In this document: one piece after another, positions 43,596 through 57,563 of the stretch
Position numbering within the stretch: the stretch's first letter is position 1
Layout of the letters: each line of letters starts with the position of its first letter
Origin: Alentia gelatinosa
Taxonomy: Eukaryota; Annelida; Polychaeta; Phyllodocida; Polynoidae
Assembly: GCA_950022655.1 (NCBI GenBank)
Contig: OX465584.1
Location: 52,806,723-52,870,722, forward strand
Direction of reading: 5' to 3'
Length of the DNA: 64,000 nt
Made by a program: the position numbers and the translations under genes
The notes under the pieces: model-generated
What the model saw: the letters and a program-made list of their open reading frames with translations, nothing else
The model's database searches: none
Told to the model about the DNA's origin: nothing

Positions 43596-46500
43596 GTGAG
43601 TATGATTCCCTGACCTGTCACTCGTATCCCGATATACGGTACACCGTAGTGTCAATGTAAATAGAGCACTCACGGGATAATGCCTTAAATTACAGTCAGT
43701 AGTCATACAGACTGGCCAAGTAGAAGTAGTACAACCCTCATCCCGTGAGTTAGTGACTGTCTGTTGTTCCGTGCCGCACAACAATATCAAGTGTTATCAA
43801 TGTTACTTTGTTTAATTTTAAATGCCCCCCCCCCCTCCCAATAGTAGAATTGGAGTCCACGCACATAGCCTCATGCTGAGTCACAGGCCTACTATTCCTC
43901 ATATTTCTACAATGCATTTAGATTCGTGATAAAGTGGACGGTACAGCTGGCCAGTTTCTCTTTTTGTCAAGAACAACTGGTCTGGTGTGGAAGGCCTAGC
44001 CAATGGTTTCAGGTCTTCAGGGCCTATCACTCGAAAGTCGGGTTTCTAGGGCTCACCCTCTCCCGGGGGATGAAAGCCATAAAACACTTCTCACCCCAGC
44101 TTTCTGTGTGGGGACCCTGTAGTCAGTGTAACCAACCATGTCTCCAAACAGGGCTGGTTTGCTGTCATTGCTGAGCACAGGAAATCGCCATCGATACTTG
44201 CTCTCATAACCACTTAACATAATAAAACAAATTGATAACCAATGAATCTATACCGATTGCTTGTACGCCACTACTAGACAATGTGCCCTTACATTATGAC
44301 TGTGTATTTAGAGTTGGTTTTGCAGTGGAGCTTCCCTGCCTCTGAAGTCAAGCCATTTTGTTTATTCTTTATCGCTGGTAAAAAAGCCTGGTTCCCTAAA
44401 GGCCCATTCCCACTTAGCGATTCCTGCCCCTGAGACTACTGCCAGGCATAGTCGCTTGGAAATGACAGTCGCACAGCGGGTGGGAGGGCATATTATCCTA
44501 CCCCTAATAAAAAACGTCATAGGCTTAACATGGGATTCGTTTATGTCACGGGTGTGACATAAAGTGTTGTATGTGCCACTACATTCTGATACAGTACTGA
44601 AAAATATGGAAACAGGGTAGGATCAAATCTAGACGCCACTCGTTTGAGTTTGAGCTTATTTATGCCACTCATTTTGTTGGCTTCGTAATGTCACTCGTCT
44701 TCGACTCATGAAATTATGGAGCCAACAAAATGCGTGGCATAAATAAACTCAGACTCAAACTCGTGACGTCTCTTCATAGTCTGCGACTCGGTCTAGGACA
44801 CAACAGGGTGTCAGTGACTATGCCCTGATAATATTTCAAACATGTCTGAAATTGAATCACAAGAGACTGGTGCCCTTTTTAGCAGGATTCCAGTCACCAA
44901 CTCAAGCCCAAACAATGGGCTGTAGGGCAATAGTCGCTGATGATTTTGTCATTTTGTATTCCCACTTCGTCACTGGGCAAATTCCTAGAAATTTTGGCTG
45001 ATAGTCGGCGACAGGTGCCCTCTGAATAGCCCCAAATCGCTTAGTGGTAATGAGGACAGTACCTCGCGTGTTGATATAGAACAGCTGTTCACCCCTCAGT
45101 GGAGATGAGGTGAGAATACTCTACCTAGGGGCTTGTTTTTTTGTGGGTTTTTTTTGTGTGTGTACAATTTCCTTTATTGAATCTTTATGGAGGATACAGT
45201 GAAGAGAATTCTTTTTTTTTTTGTGAAAAGACAATCACGATTCAATTCAGGTGGCACATAGCCTCAGTTGTTGAACAACTGGTTTTCTTGGCTAGGCCAG
45301 AAAGTAGTATACCCCTGTTACATGTATAATAATTTTAGGGTGACATATATACATCTAAGGCTCATAACTTTCAAGGGAGCAACAGTGTTTTCTTGTATAT
45401 AATAGTCAGAAAGATCTGTGGTGGGTCCTTTAGAAAGTTGGTTGGTGGCACGAGGGGTGCGGGGGCTTGTAAAGGAGGAACATTATCTGTACACCGTCTG
45501 AGCAAAGAGTGTAGACACTCCGATATAGACCCTGGACATTTGTCCACCATTCATGATAAACAAAATAACTTAGACTCTGTGGATATGGTAAAAAAAATCT
45601 TCATTGATTTCTTATTCATTCTTTCAGTCAATTATTCATTCATGCATATATTTCTTGTCTGAATATAAGACAGAAATAGAGAAGCAGAGACAACCATTTT
45701 AGTAAATGCTTTGATTTTCCAATTATTAAAGATGCCCCATCCCAATTCAAAATTGATTGCGGTTATTGGTTAAAGCCATACAAGGGCAGGACATGGGAAC
45801 GGTGCTTTGTTTCGTTCAGCCACCGCTCGGTTAAAAACACAGCTGAGTCTGGCCTCACACTTTAGTGATATACAGCAATCACAGTATCTGATGGCTAGGC
45901 TTGCCAATGTGTTATTGTGCATCCAGTTATCAAAGCTATATCTAAAGTATTACTGAGGTGATATGCATGTTTGACACACCAACTTGGATCTGGGATACCA
46001 TAGAATGCAATACAATCTCTGAACTTTCTCAAAAAATAATATACGAGAGTATTATAAACGTATGACCCTCATACACCCAGTCATCCATTGCTAAAGAATA
46101 TGTTGCCAGGTGTCTATAGGGCATATAGCCTATGACCCATGGGGGCTGCCATGACGCCCCCCGAGTGGGTGTTCTATACTAATGGAGGTGAAAAAGTAGG
46201 TGTTCTTCACTAATGGAGGTGGAAAAGAAGTGAGTGATAATTGGGAAAAGTCACAACTCTAGCCTTGCTCACATATGTATATAAAGTGTTCCATGTGAAA
46301 AAAACTCATGTTCTGGGTTTAATCATTATGTCATCCTGCTTTAGGATGGGTGTAGAGAGTCAAGGGAACCATGGTAAAACATTGAAAGGCAGTTGAATTT
46401 TGTAAGAACAAAGAGCCAGAATATAGATATGTCCCTCCCAAGGGGCCTGCCATACTGCTGGCCACCTAGTGACTGCTTCATGAACTAACAATGGCTCTAT

Positions 46501-49500
46501 CCCCTATATTGCGGCAGGCATTGAATAACCAAGCAGATAAGGCTCATTGGCGGCCTGTGGAAAACTCTCCAGTATAGAGTCCATGTGACATGCCAGTGAC
46601 CAGGACACTACCTAGCACCACATCGCGTTGTTATTTATACAGGCTACTCATCATGCCTGTAAATAGATAAATTATGTATGTATAATCAGTAAAGGTCACA
46701 CAGTTTCTGGGTATCCGACCATAGTGACCGTCAGTGTCCAGGCCTGAAAACAGGGACCCGTTCCATAAACAAGGCTCGACAAATGTTCAATTTCGTCTTT
46801 TTTTATTGACTGTGCTCAGAACGGAGGTGAATGGCAATATAATGTACATCATTCTACAGTGATACACATGTTCCCCACAAATAAATCTAAAAGTTTCATA
46901 AACAAAATTTTATTGGTGTTCAGCAATTTCAGTTTTTGCTCTGAATGCAAGTCAGAAATATATTATGATTCATCACGTATTTGACTAGAGTTGCTCATGT
47001 AGAACAGTGAAAGTTAGAAGTAACATGTTCCTGGTCAGATGTTAGAAGTCATCTGAGTCTCATAGCTTCCTAGTAGTTGGGGGCTGGGAAGTTAGCTCTG
47101 TGGTTAAGAGCGCTGGACTTCTAATCACAATTGCAGCCACTTTTCCCCTTCATCCCTAGCAGTGGTAGACATACTGATATATATCAAAGGCCAGTCTTTC
47201 TCATACCATGTCTATATAGTGTGGGAACTTAAAGAACTCTCACCTCTGTAAATATGTAGGGGAGATTTCTATCTAAATTCACCTCATAGAATCAATCACC
47301 ATCAAGCTCGGTGGCCAAGTGGTAGCGGTGTTCGCCTCGAGCATGGGAGGTCATGGATTCAAACCAAACCGGTCAGGTCATACCAAAGACTTACACAAAA
47401 ATGGTACCCACTGCCCATTTGTTTTAACACCCACCATTAGAATGAGGAGTAGGGGCAAGGGCCCGAATGGAAGAACAGCTCTATAGCCGAATTCGGTGAT
47501 TGTGTACACAAATATTCCCTAAAAAAATTGCCAAAAAAAACCCCAAAATGGTAAACAAGTCTTATAAAACATATTGGACATTAAACTAAACAAACAAATA
47601 AAGAAAACAAAAGGAATTAACAACAGGACCATGCCTTATGGCACTTTTCCGGGTTTTTTTTTAATAAATGGATGTATTGTTGAATGAGGCTCTGTTTACC
47701 CCTATCACTGACTTAACCACTTCTAGAGCGAAAAACTGTGGGCTTTTGTTCTCACCCTTTTAGGAGGCTTCCCATTGGCTACTTTCTCCTTTTCCTTTGT
47801 TAGTTCATCTCTGATTTCTTTGTGTACTTCCCACATTTTCTGTGAGCTCTCGCCTTCAGGTGGGGCCTGTTTCATACCATTATGTGTAAAGAAGGTTTTC
47901 CTTTTTCGTCGTGGTTCTTTGTTTTCACAGAAAGTCTCGATTACTAGGGACAATTCGTTTTGTTTGTTAGGTTTGACGAGGACTAAACGCAACGTCTCTT
48001 CACAAAGCCTATTTCATACCATGTTTATATTTTTGATGCTCTCTTTCATTTGTTGGCATTTGAGTTTTGTTTTTTGTTGTTAATTCTTTTTATTCTATTT
48101 TGTTTGTATCTATTGGAATTATTTCCTATGGGTTGTTGTGCGGATTTTTGTTAGTGCATTGCCTTTTTATCGCCTTGTTTCATTTTTGTTTGTTATTTCA
48201 TGGGGGGAAGTAATTTCTGGTTATTGAAAGTATTTTTTCTTTTCTTTCTCATTGACTTCTTATTCTAGCCAAACAAGAATAAATTGGTTGACAGAAAACA
48301 TTTCACCTGTATTTCATCTTTTTTTTTCTCTTTTCGATTGTAGCGCAACTGGAAACAGAAACTGTGAAGAAGCAATATACGAAGGTGCTGGATGCGTACG
48401 GGTGTCTAGGCGTACTGAGCCTTAGCATTGGTAAGTCCCAGATTGCATAGTGAAATAACCCGATTTGATTTGCGTGTGGAAAGGCACACATATAAGAAGT
48501 CAATATCAACTACATCCTTGGGGTAGAATAAAGGACATATTTAGAGGCATATCTACTTCGATATCCTATGTGTTATAATTACTTTTTAAATTGTTAGGTT
48601 TGTAGTGATTATGCATTTACTTTACTGTCTTTAACCCCATACGGACGGGTGATGCCTTGAGGCACTATTTCCCCAATGTTTATGAAATTGTATTTGATAA
48701 GGTAATAATGGACCAATAAACATGGAATTTTCACAGATTGTAGGTATAACATATTTATGATTTGTAGATAAAACAAGTAATATTAAGGATGACGCATCAT
48801 GTCACGTTGTAAAGTTCAGGTCTATACATCGCTAGTGTGGCCAGTAAATATTGTTTTCTATTAGAAAAATTGCCCGTGTTTATTTGTAACAAAATGACTG
48901 AGTTGGAACAGTCACCATCTTAGACTCTCTTCCTCACTCCCTGATGTTTACAGTTCAACTGCCATACTTTGAATGGCGTGTCCACTCCCATTATCTCTCG
49001 CTATTTTTCTTAACCTGGCCACATGATGGCAAGCTGCTCTAACAATAACTCTGAGATGTTAGTATCAGGAACACCCTCACAGGGATGTGCAGTATGCCGG
49101 AATGAGACTGGTCATCCCCTATTGGCTTATGGTTCAGCATCCAACCAAAGCGTAGAGCACACAAGCCCAAACCTGCCCCCTTTAAGTTCCATAAAAGCGC
49201 TGTCTCTGAATAAAATCAGTCTGCTCTGGCTCATAATTGTACCCTGCACTCCTGTGTCCAAGTTCTGACTCCACCCTACTCTTAAGGTCTATACCTGGCT
49301 AGTCCCTAGACTTTATTAAGTCTGAAGGGCTGATTCCACCAACATGATAGATTTGTCGTGATGTATCATGGTATATCTTGCAATATCTTACAGTGTTGCG
49401 ATATGTCGTACCTCTGTTGTCGCAAAACATACCCCTGCGGTGTCAGGTGTATGTTTTGGTGCTCCACCACCACCGAGACACTTCAAGGTACAACGCGACA

Positions 49501-52500
49501 AATAGGCACACAATTATTCAAACCTAGCCCGATTTAGTAAGACACCCAAATCATGGCTAAACTGCTAAATCTTGTGTGTTGGTGGAATCACCACTTTATT
49601 GAACAAATTGGACGTTAAAGTACCCAAACAAACAAACCTAAACTTTCCAACGTGACAAAACCATCGAATTATTAGTGCAGACGACAATTCACCCATCCCT
49701 GAGCGTTATAACCCCATGCACCCGCCCTTATGCATGTAGCTCTGCCGCAGGCGCCCGTCCATATAGGGGTAAAAGGGTCGTAGCAAGAGAATATCATTTT
49801 ATCCTACCCCTAATATAAAATCCCATAGGCTTAACATTGAGTTTCCATATGCCACGCTGACTGGCATATGGAGTTTTATATGCCACTAGTGGCATACAGA
49901 ATTGTTAGCACGTAATATTCCAAAATCGAGGAGACAGGGTAGGATAAAATCAAAACCTGGTTCGTTTTAATATTGGCCACCACATGCCACTCCTGGAGTT
50001 TTGGCTCCAGACTTCACTCGGCTTCACCTCATGAAGTCACTATGCCAAACTCCAGTCGTGGCATACAGTGGCCAAGATTAAAACTCATCCAGTTTTACGA
50101 TAGAACTATTTTTTTATGTAATGCCTAATTTATATTCCACAATAAGGACCGGAGATTGGTATGTATCGGTCTGTTATGTTCACTGAAATAGGGGTTGTCC
50201 ATAAATGATGTCATGCTATTTTTGACCCCACACCCCTTTTCATATTTTGTCATACAACCCTTGTCATGCTTGGGCATGGAGACTGATACCTAACCCCCAC
50301 CCCTCTGCTACATGACGTAATTTATGGACGGCCCCCTAGTCTAGGGTATCTAGTTTGATATACAGTCCACAGAACCAATACACCACCATGGCTAGTGTTG
50401 GTCTGATGTGACCATGGTGCGAAGTACTCTCGATCCTGACACTAAGCCTATACGACATTGACTTGCTGATGTTTACGATCCGATCCTAGCTGACAACTTT
50501 GTCGGATCGTTAACAATCAGTGACATTCTTTTTTAAGTATGTATTTTACCGAGTTGATTCTAATGTTCCACTAGCAGCTGTTGGTCAATCGCTCTGTCTG
50601 ACTGCCTGCAGCCTGGGCTGACCTATGGCGGCATCCTTTGATCTCAGTCTTGTCGCTTTACTACAATGTACTTTCTTTTAAGACGAGGCATAAACAGTCC
50701 AGACCTTGATACGGCCACTAAAGGCTTGATTCCATGTGGCCGATTATAATCCCGATGTGGTCCAGATGTACTCCAGTTTTTGATACATACGTATCTTATG
50801 CCATTGGGCTGATAGGCTCTAGACAGAGGCCAGTTTTGGTGCCAGAACCTAAACTGGAGTACATCTGGACCACATCGGGAGTGAAATCGGTTATACGGAA
50901 TCCAGCTGTCTGATGAATCTGATCCAGATGAAACTTTGAATTGCTGCCCGCAGAAAATGACAAATTTCTGTTTACCATACCGAATAACACTCACCCACTA
51001 CACTCAATATATACTAGGAGAATGTGGATCCAGACTACGTTCGGTTTCCAGGGCATTACCAATATTATTGAGTTTTCACAATGGTTGCTAGGACATTACA
51101 TGGCGACAGTTTGCTATCAGATTTCTGGTTACAATTCAAGGTAGCGTCAGTCGGAGAGGAGATGTTCCTGCCTCGTTTTAACAGATATAATATTCACTCT
51201 ACATTGATGCTTATTGTTACTTCATCATGGCCATCAGCTTGGTGAGAATCAGGGATCGGTGCTCATATCTAAGGCCTTAGAGAGAAGAGAAATATATATA
51301 TCTGTGATATATATCCTGAACTAGTCTTAAACGTGGAGTATGTAGAGAGGTGTTGACATTACTTAGTTCTGACTCGTTGATGCCAACCTCCACTCTGTAA
51401 ACCTTAGTAACTAGATTTTTTGTCTCCTGCTGAGGTCACGTAAGTACAATGACGCTCACTGATTGGTTTGTCGTGAGTAACTGTGATGGTAAAAAGAACC
51501 GACCTTTTATTACAAATGGACGCTACAAATATTTCAGATAGTAAAGAGTTATTTCAAATATCATTAATAGAGCTACCGTCTATCCAAAGAGAAATTATTT
51601 TTCTATCTGAAATAGTATATGTTTATAAAGGTATGGAATAAAGGTAAGTAAAGAGTAGAAAATATCGTCAGATTGACATCATTATTTTGTCAATTTGAAG
51701 AGGACATTATTACTTTTTGTCATTATACCTTAGTGATAACTGGACTATGACGGTCACACATGAGCACACATGTCAACACTTCTGTAGCCTCTTCTTTGTA
51801 AACAAATGCCCTTTACGATGAACTAAAGTAATCAGGCTCTGTGAACTTTGTGAATTTTAAAGACGAAGCCCCGCCCACCACGCCCATGAGCATGCGCAGA
51901 GCGGGGCTAGCAGGTATTATTCTCAGTAAGGTGGTCAGAGGCAATTGTTAGGTCAATGATATCTTTCCTCTGAAATAGTTTATGCCACGAATTGTCTTGG
52001 GTGGCAGCAATCACTTTTTGGAGAATTTCATATTTTTTTGTCTCTTTTGACTTCTTCTAGTGTGATAGCCACTCCAGTAGATGATGTAGCAGCAAAGTTC
52101 ACATATACATCTAAATCAAGTTTATCTAGTGATGGCTTGGCAGGGATATCTTGCCAGGTAGTCAGCGATGTTGTCTTTGCCAGATTCATACTCTACAGTG
52201 ATGTTGTACCTCTGTGACATCCATCTCTCGATCCTCACAGTTGTGTCAGACTGAGACTTGTTGAAAATAGGAGTCAAGAGGCTTGTGATTGGTTACTTAA
52301 AGATGGAACAAGCAAATACCACAGCAAGAGCTTCTTGATCTGTCATAGAATATCCTTATTTTTGTTGACCTTTCAGCTTTCTTAGTAAAGTGTTTTTTGA
52401 AGATGTCACAGGTCCCCAGGCAATTTTGGTCTTGAGTTTGTTCACTGTGGCTTCACCTTTCTTGATGCTCACAGCTTGTTGCTCTTCTAGTTCCATGGAT

Positions 52501-55500
52501 CTTCCTTTCTGCATGAGTTGTTCAAATGTAAAATGTCTGTTCTCAAGAACTTTTGTTCTCAAAACTGATGATCTGCAGTTCTGCATTACTTTGTACATCA
52601 ATTCTCTGTTGAAATTGTCGAAGTTGCAGTATTTAGCAATCGTCTTCAGTTTAGTGATTTATACATGTGAAGAGTTTCGCCTTGTCCCTGAACCTTCATT
52701 CGGAATCCATAGATTGCATATTCTGTGTTAACCAGAGGCTGGAAGTATCTTTTAAGAGAATCACGTAGCAGAGTATAGATATCTTAAGCAGCAGCATCTT
52801 GCTGTTGACCATCTTGTGGTTGTAGACCAGCTGGACATTGAGCAGCGGGTGGTTCAGCAATACGCCCTTCAGACGTTACTAAACTCCCTATTATCGCCTC
52901 GGGTCAGTAAAGGTTCCGCTCCCGACTAGCTGGCCACACCAAGACCGCATGTCCCCCGATGAACCACAGTTTACCGATTTATAATAGGAGGAACTGAATA
53001 TAGTTTCGGATGCACATGTAGAAATAGCTGAAATTTCTATTTTGGGCATCGAATTCCCGATTTCAAGACATTTAAAAACCGTTTAACCACAATAATCAAG
53101 GGATATGGGTTAAGGTCTATGACTGTACAATGACGGCAACCAGCTAACACCGGATCCTGTAAACGCACTGTATTATGGGGTACCTCAATAGGGTCTATAT
53201 CAACCAAGGAGGCTTCAGAAAGGGGCATTCAACCATCTCCACAGTTGCATCATTTACTGACGATTTAATCTTAGGCCTGAATAATAGACTGCTGACTGTA
53301 GCTGCCTTCATTGATCTGTCAAAGTCATTTGACACTGTTCCACAATTCATCCTTATTGATAATTGTAAAGTGCACTGGCTTGGTAATCATATCGTTAAAT
53401 GGATTGAGAAAACACTATACTATGATAAATGGATGACTTTCTAATATGAGAGAAACTAGCTGTGGTGTGCCCCAAGGTTCAATCATGGGGCCACTGTTGT
53501 TTCTACTGTACATCAATGACCTAAATGGAGTATTAGCTAACGCATCATCCAAAATATACGCTGATGATATGGTTCTATATACCACTAGCAAAAATCCAGC
53601 AGATGCAACTGAGGTAGGTTGGGTTCTACTGTATAGAAATTTTAAAAAGTTACGTTTTACATAGTAAAACCCATGTCATTTTCATCAAACTTTCACAGAA
53701 TACAGCAATTGTATAGTATTACACGTTTAAGTTTTAAAACTCACAGGATACTGTCCTCTTTTTTTTTTAAAGAATTGAAGTAACCATATTTTTCAGTATA
53801 TTTCCTATGTAAATCAAGCTAATGTTAATTGGCTTATTTTACCTAATAAGTTTGGATAAACTGGACAAATCGTTAAATTACTCATTTAGAATTAGAGCGA
53901 ATTACAAAGAGCCATTTTTGACTGATAATTAAGAATAATATATATATATATTACGTGGCTAGGCCTAACTGCACTCTATCGCAGCAAAAAAAAAAAAAAA
54001 ATGATAATTAAGAATAATTAAAAATCAATAGGTGAAGCTACCGTGAATTGTAGGATATGCTTTAATAACCACAGCAGTCTGATAACAGTTAATGTAATTA
54101 GAAATTACATTGTAGGTTGACAGTACAACTAAGAGGCGGTCAAGTTGGCTTTATGGCGTTTATTTTGAACCGACATTTCGGGCTACAATTGCCCTTTATC
54201 AAGGTTAACTTTACTTGGTATTATAGATGGTTAGGTAGCTTGTGAGTCATAAGCGACTTATAGGTACTTACATTGATAATTATAAGTAATGTAACGTGAA
54301 TACACTAACATCTAATTGATTGTAGATCGTTCAGAACATTACATGGTGATATTTCTGATGTCTAAAAAGGTGTCTAATTTTTTTTTAACTCGTACACATA
54401 CGAAGATATAAGCTCGTGTTCGTATAATTATTGAACGATAAATCAACCAGTTCAAACCAAACACACCTGGGCTATCTATGTCTTCCCGTGGTTGAACAGG
54501 TGACTCAGATCTGACTGCTCCTAGCAGCAGCGCTACCCGAGAAAACATACAAAGAAGTGTTTCCTGGTTGGACGGAGGCCAGGAGGCCCCGGGGCGGCTC
54601 GAGGCCGGCTCTGAGGTCATCCTTCCCCGGCACTCAGTGAGGGGAGGGCCGGCGAGACAGGCGGAGGGTGCGTGCTCACAGACGGGGCCCTCTCCACGTC
54701 TTCACACACATACCATAGACGTCTATGCACATACTAAACACTCATTAGATAAACCCCCTTTGAATGGAAGTCCTTAAGAACATAAAAGAGTATTTACAGG
54801 ACTTGAACATAAAAGAGTATTTACAGTATTTGATGATTGTAAAAGACGAGTCCTGGGATATTAACCTAGCTTTCAGAGTAACTGGTGCATGTCGACCTCT
54901 TTATTTCGTTTCTCATTAGGATATATTCATCGAGCATGGATTATGGGTGCGACTTGTGGTAAACTGTGTCTGAGGCATGTCGCCTCCAGACTGCCATGTT
55001 AAAAGCATATCCTACAATAAAGAATGGCGGCACCTGGTTATTTTCAAGTACTGGCAATCATCAATTCAAACTGGTTCCTTTAATCTATTCTAATACCAAA
55101 TGAGTGAAATATAAAATATTATAGAGTTTGACATTTGGTTGAATTATATTGAAAATGTACTGAAAAATATAGTTTTCTTCAATTCTTTCGAAAACAAGGA
55201 CAATGACCTCTAGCTTTTAAAACTTAAATGGGTAGTACTCCATATTTGCTATAATCTGTGAAAGATTGAAGAAAATGACATGTGTTTTATCATGTGAAAT
55301 TTTTTTTTTAAGAACTTCTATATATTCTGTTATGATATTATCATTTTTATTTCTAAATCAGAAACTAACATGGTGACCCCCAATTCTTAAATAAGATATG
55401 TGTTCTACAACACCTTGACATTATCATATCCAACTTTCAGGAAAGTGACATGGGTTTTTATTTTCAAGACAAATTGTTCAATGTGCCTTTAATGACACTA

Positions 55501-57484
55501 TAAATGTTTTCGTCCTTTAGCCCAAGAACAACATTGAATGAGGGCACAAATATAATGATGAATAAGTATTCATGATAGATATGTGCTGATTAGAAAAATT
55601 ATTCGTGAAAAATCAAACCAACTTCACACATATCCAGGAGAGGTAACATGTGGGCAGAATGTAAAGTTTGATTAAAAAAAAAATCACAATGTATTATGTA
55701 GAATGCAGATTTTACACATATTATGGATATGTGTCCAAACTGCATTTTTTATATTGACTGAAACTCTTTGAAGGTAGGTATACTACGAGTTATTGGAGGA
55801 AAGATATTCCAGGTCACTGTTCCTTAATAACTTAGAGAGTTATAGTGTGGATTATTGCAGGTTATTGAGTTCCTCAAGTTTAATAAGAAAAATATCTCCT
55901 TTGTTGATACCTTTCTGTTATTTTTGCAGGAGATGAGACCATCTTGTACCTGGTCACGGTTACTGGCTGCATATCGGTCGGGAAGGTTGGGGATTCGGAG
56001 ATCTTCCGCATTAATGCAGTTCACTTCATGTCGCTGCGGAATGTGATGATGGACGAGGAGAGGATCGTTGAGGTTCGCAAACTGCTCAGCTCGGGGACCT
56101 TCTACTTCTCGTGGTCTGCCTCGGGTGCAGACTTTGACCTCAGCCTCTGTGGACAGCGATTCTACCAATCCCGCGAGACTGACAACCGCTTCTTCTGGTA
56201 AGTACGGACTGCTGTATGAGTACAGATTATTATGTGGGTACAGACTAATGTGAATATAGACTATTGTATGAATACAGACTGGTGTATGGGTACAGACCAC
56301 TGTATGGAAACAGACTTCTGTATGAGTACAGATTATTATGTGGGTACAGACTAATGTGAATATAGACTATTGTATGAATACAGACTGGTGTATGGGTACA
56401 GACCACTGTATGGATACAGACTACTGTATGAGGGCATATTATTATGTGGGTACAGACTAATGTGAATGTAGACTATTGTATGAGTACAGACTTGTGTATG
56501 GGTGCAGACCACTGTATGGATACTATTGTATAACTGGATGTTTTGACTCCGGACTTCACTCAGCTTCGCCTCATGAAGTCACTATGCCAAACTCCAGTCG
56601 TGGCATACGGTGGTCAAGATTAAAACGAATCAGGTTTTGATTTTATCCTGCCCTGTCTCCTCGATTTTGGAATATCACGTGATAACAATTCTGTATGCTA
56701 CTAGTGGCATATAAAACTCCGTATGCCAGTCAGTGTGGCATATGGAAACTTAATGTTAAGCCTATTGAATTTTATATTAGGGGTAGGATAAAGACTGCTG
56801 TATGGATACAGACTATTATATGAGTACAGACTGTTTTATGAGTACAGACGGGTGTATGAGTACAGACTGGTATATGAGTATAGACTGCCATATGAGTACT
56901 AAAGAGGAAACCTATGAAAGTTTAAGTTCAAAGCTTGTATCCTATCGAGTTTGCATCACATAGTAATTCACAATCCGAAGCCACATGAATTACGTGACGA
57001 TGCAAACAAGATGCTATTGAGCTCTGACCCAGAACATTCATAGGTTTCTGAATTTATCTCACCCTTCACATTGACTAATAGGATAACATTTGTGTCATAA
57101 TCCCCCATTGGATATTTTTCCTAAATATCTCATGGGCGTTGGATACAAGTTCCCAATGTTGAATCTATGGAGAGAAAATATCAGGGGTGATGAGATAAAG
57201 ATTGCTATATGATTACAGACTGTTAGTACAGACTGCTGCCTGATTATACACCTCTTTGTAAGTCATGCTATTGTTTTTCCCCGGAAGTAACTGAGGCCCA
57301 AATAGAAAAAAAATCCTTTTGCTTTTTCGTTAGGCTGGAAATAAAACAATCGTTATATCAGCGCATTCCTTTCATGGTAGATATCTATAACATATGAAAT
57401 AATGTCTATATTGCTGCGGTTGATTGTATATGTTGCTGACATGCCAGGAACCGCACTTTCATGGTAAATATGAGTAATATAAGA

Positions 57485-57563
<79 letters not shown>

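Larger units (their letters stand above)
48431..55929. other. SYNJ intron 2 (7.5 kb), repeat-filled
   Basis: It holds repeat R5, FB copy B, a 29-base inverted repeat, a decayed gypsy element, a LINE fragment and repeat R3 copy 2. No additional exon was recognised. Confidence 0.75.
56205..57245. repeat. Minisatellite of GTATGAGTACAGACT units, starting 10 bases into SYNJ intron 3
   Basis: An 18-20-base unit with about 118-base higher-order blocks (56208-56325 recurs at 56326-56440). FB copies D and G interrupt it at 56524 and 56900; array text resumes at 56792 and 57199. Confidence 0.9.

Noticed and set aside
47303..47400. Functional tRNA genes at the SINE heads (also 47095 and 61217)
   Set aside because: A and B boxes are present but the acceptor stem does not close and the tRNA-like part runs into a shared SINE body with an A-rich tail.
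50644..50994. 116-codon minus-strand frame as a gene
   Set aside because: Overlaps the 29-base inverted repeat on both arms; composition is not coding-like.
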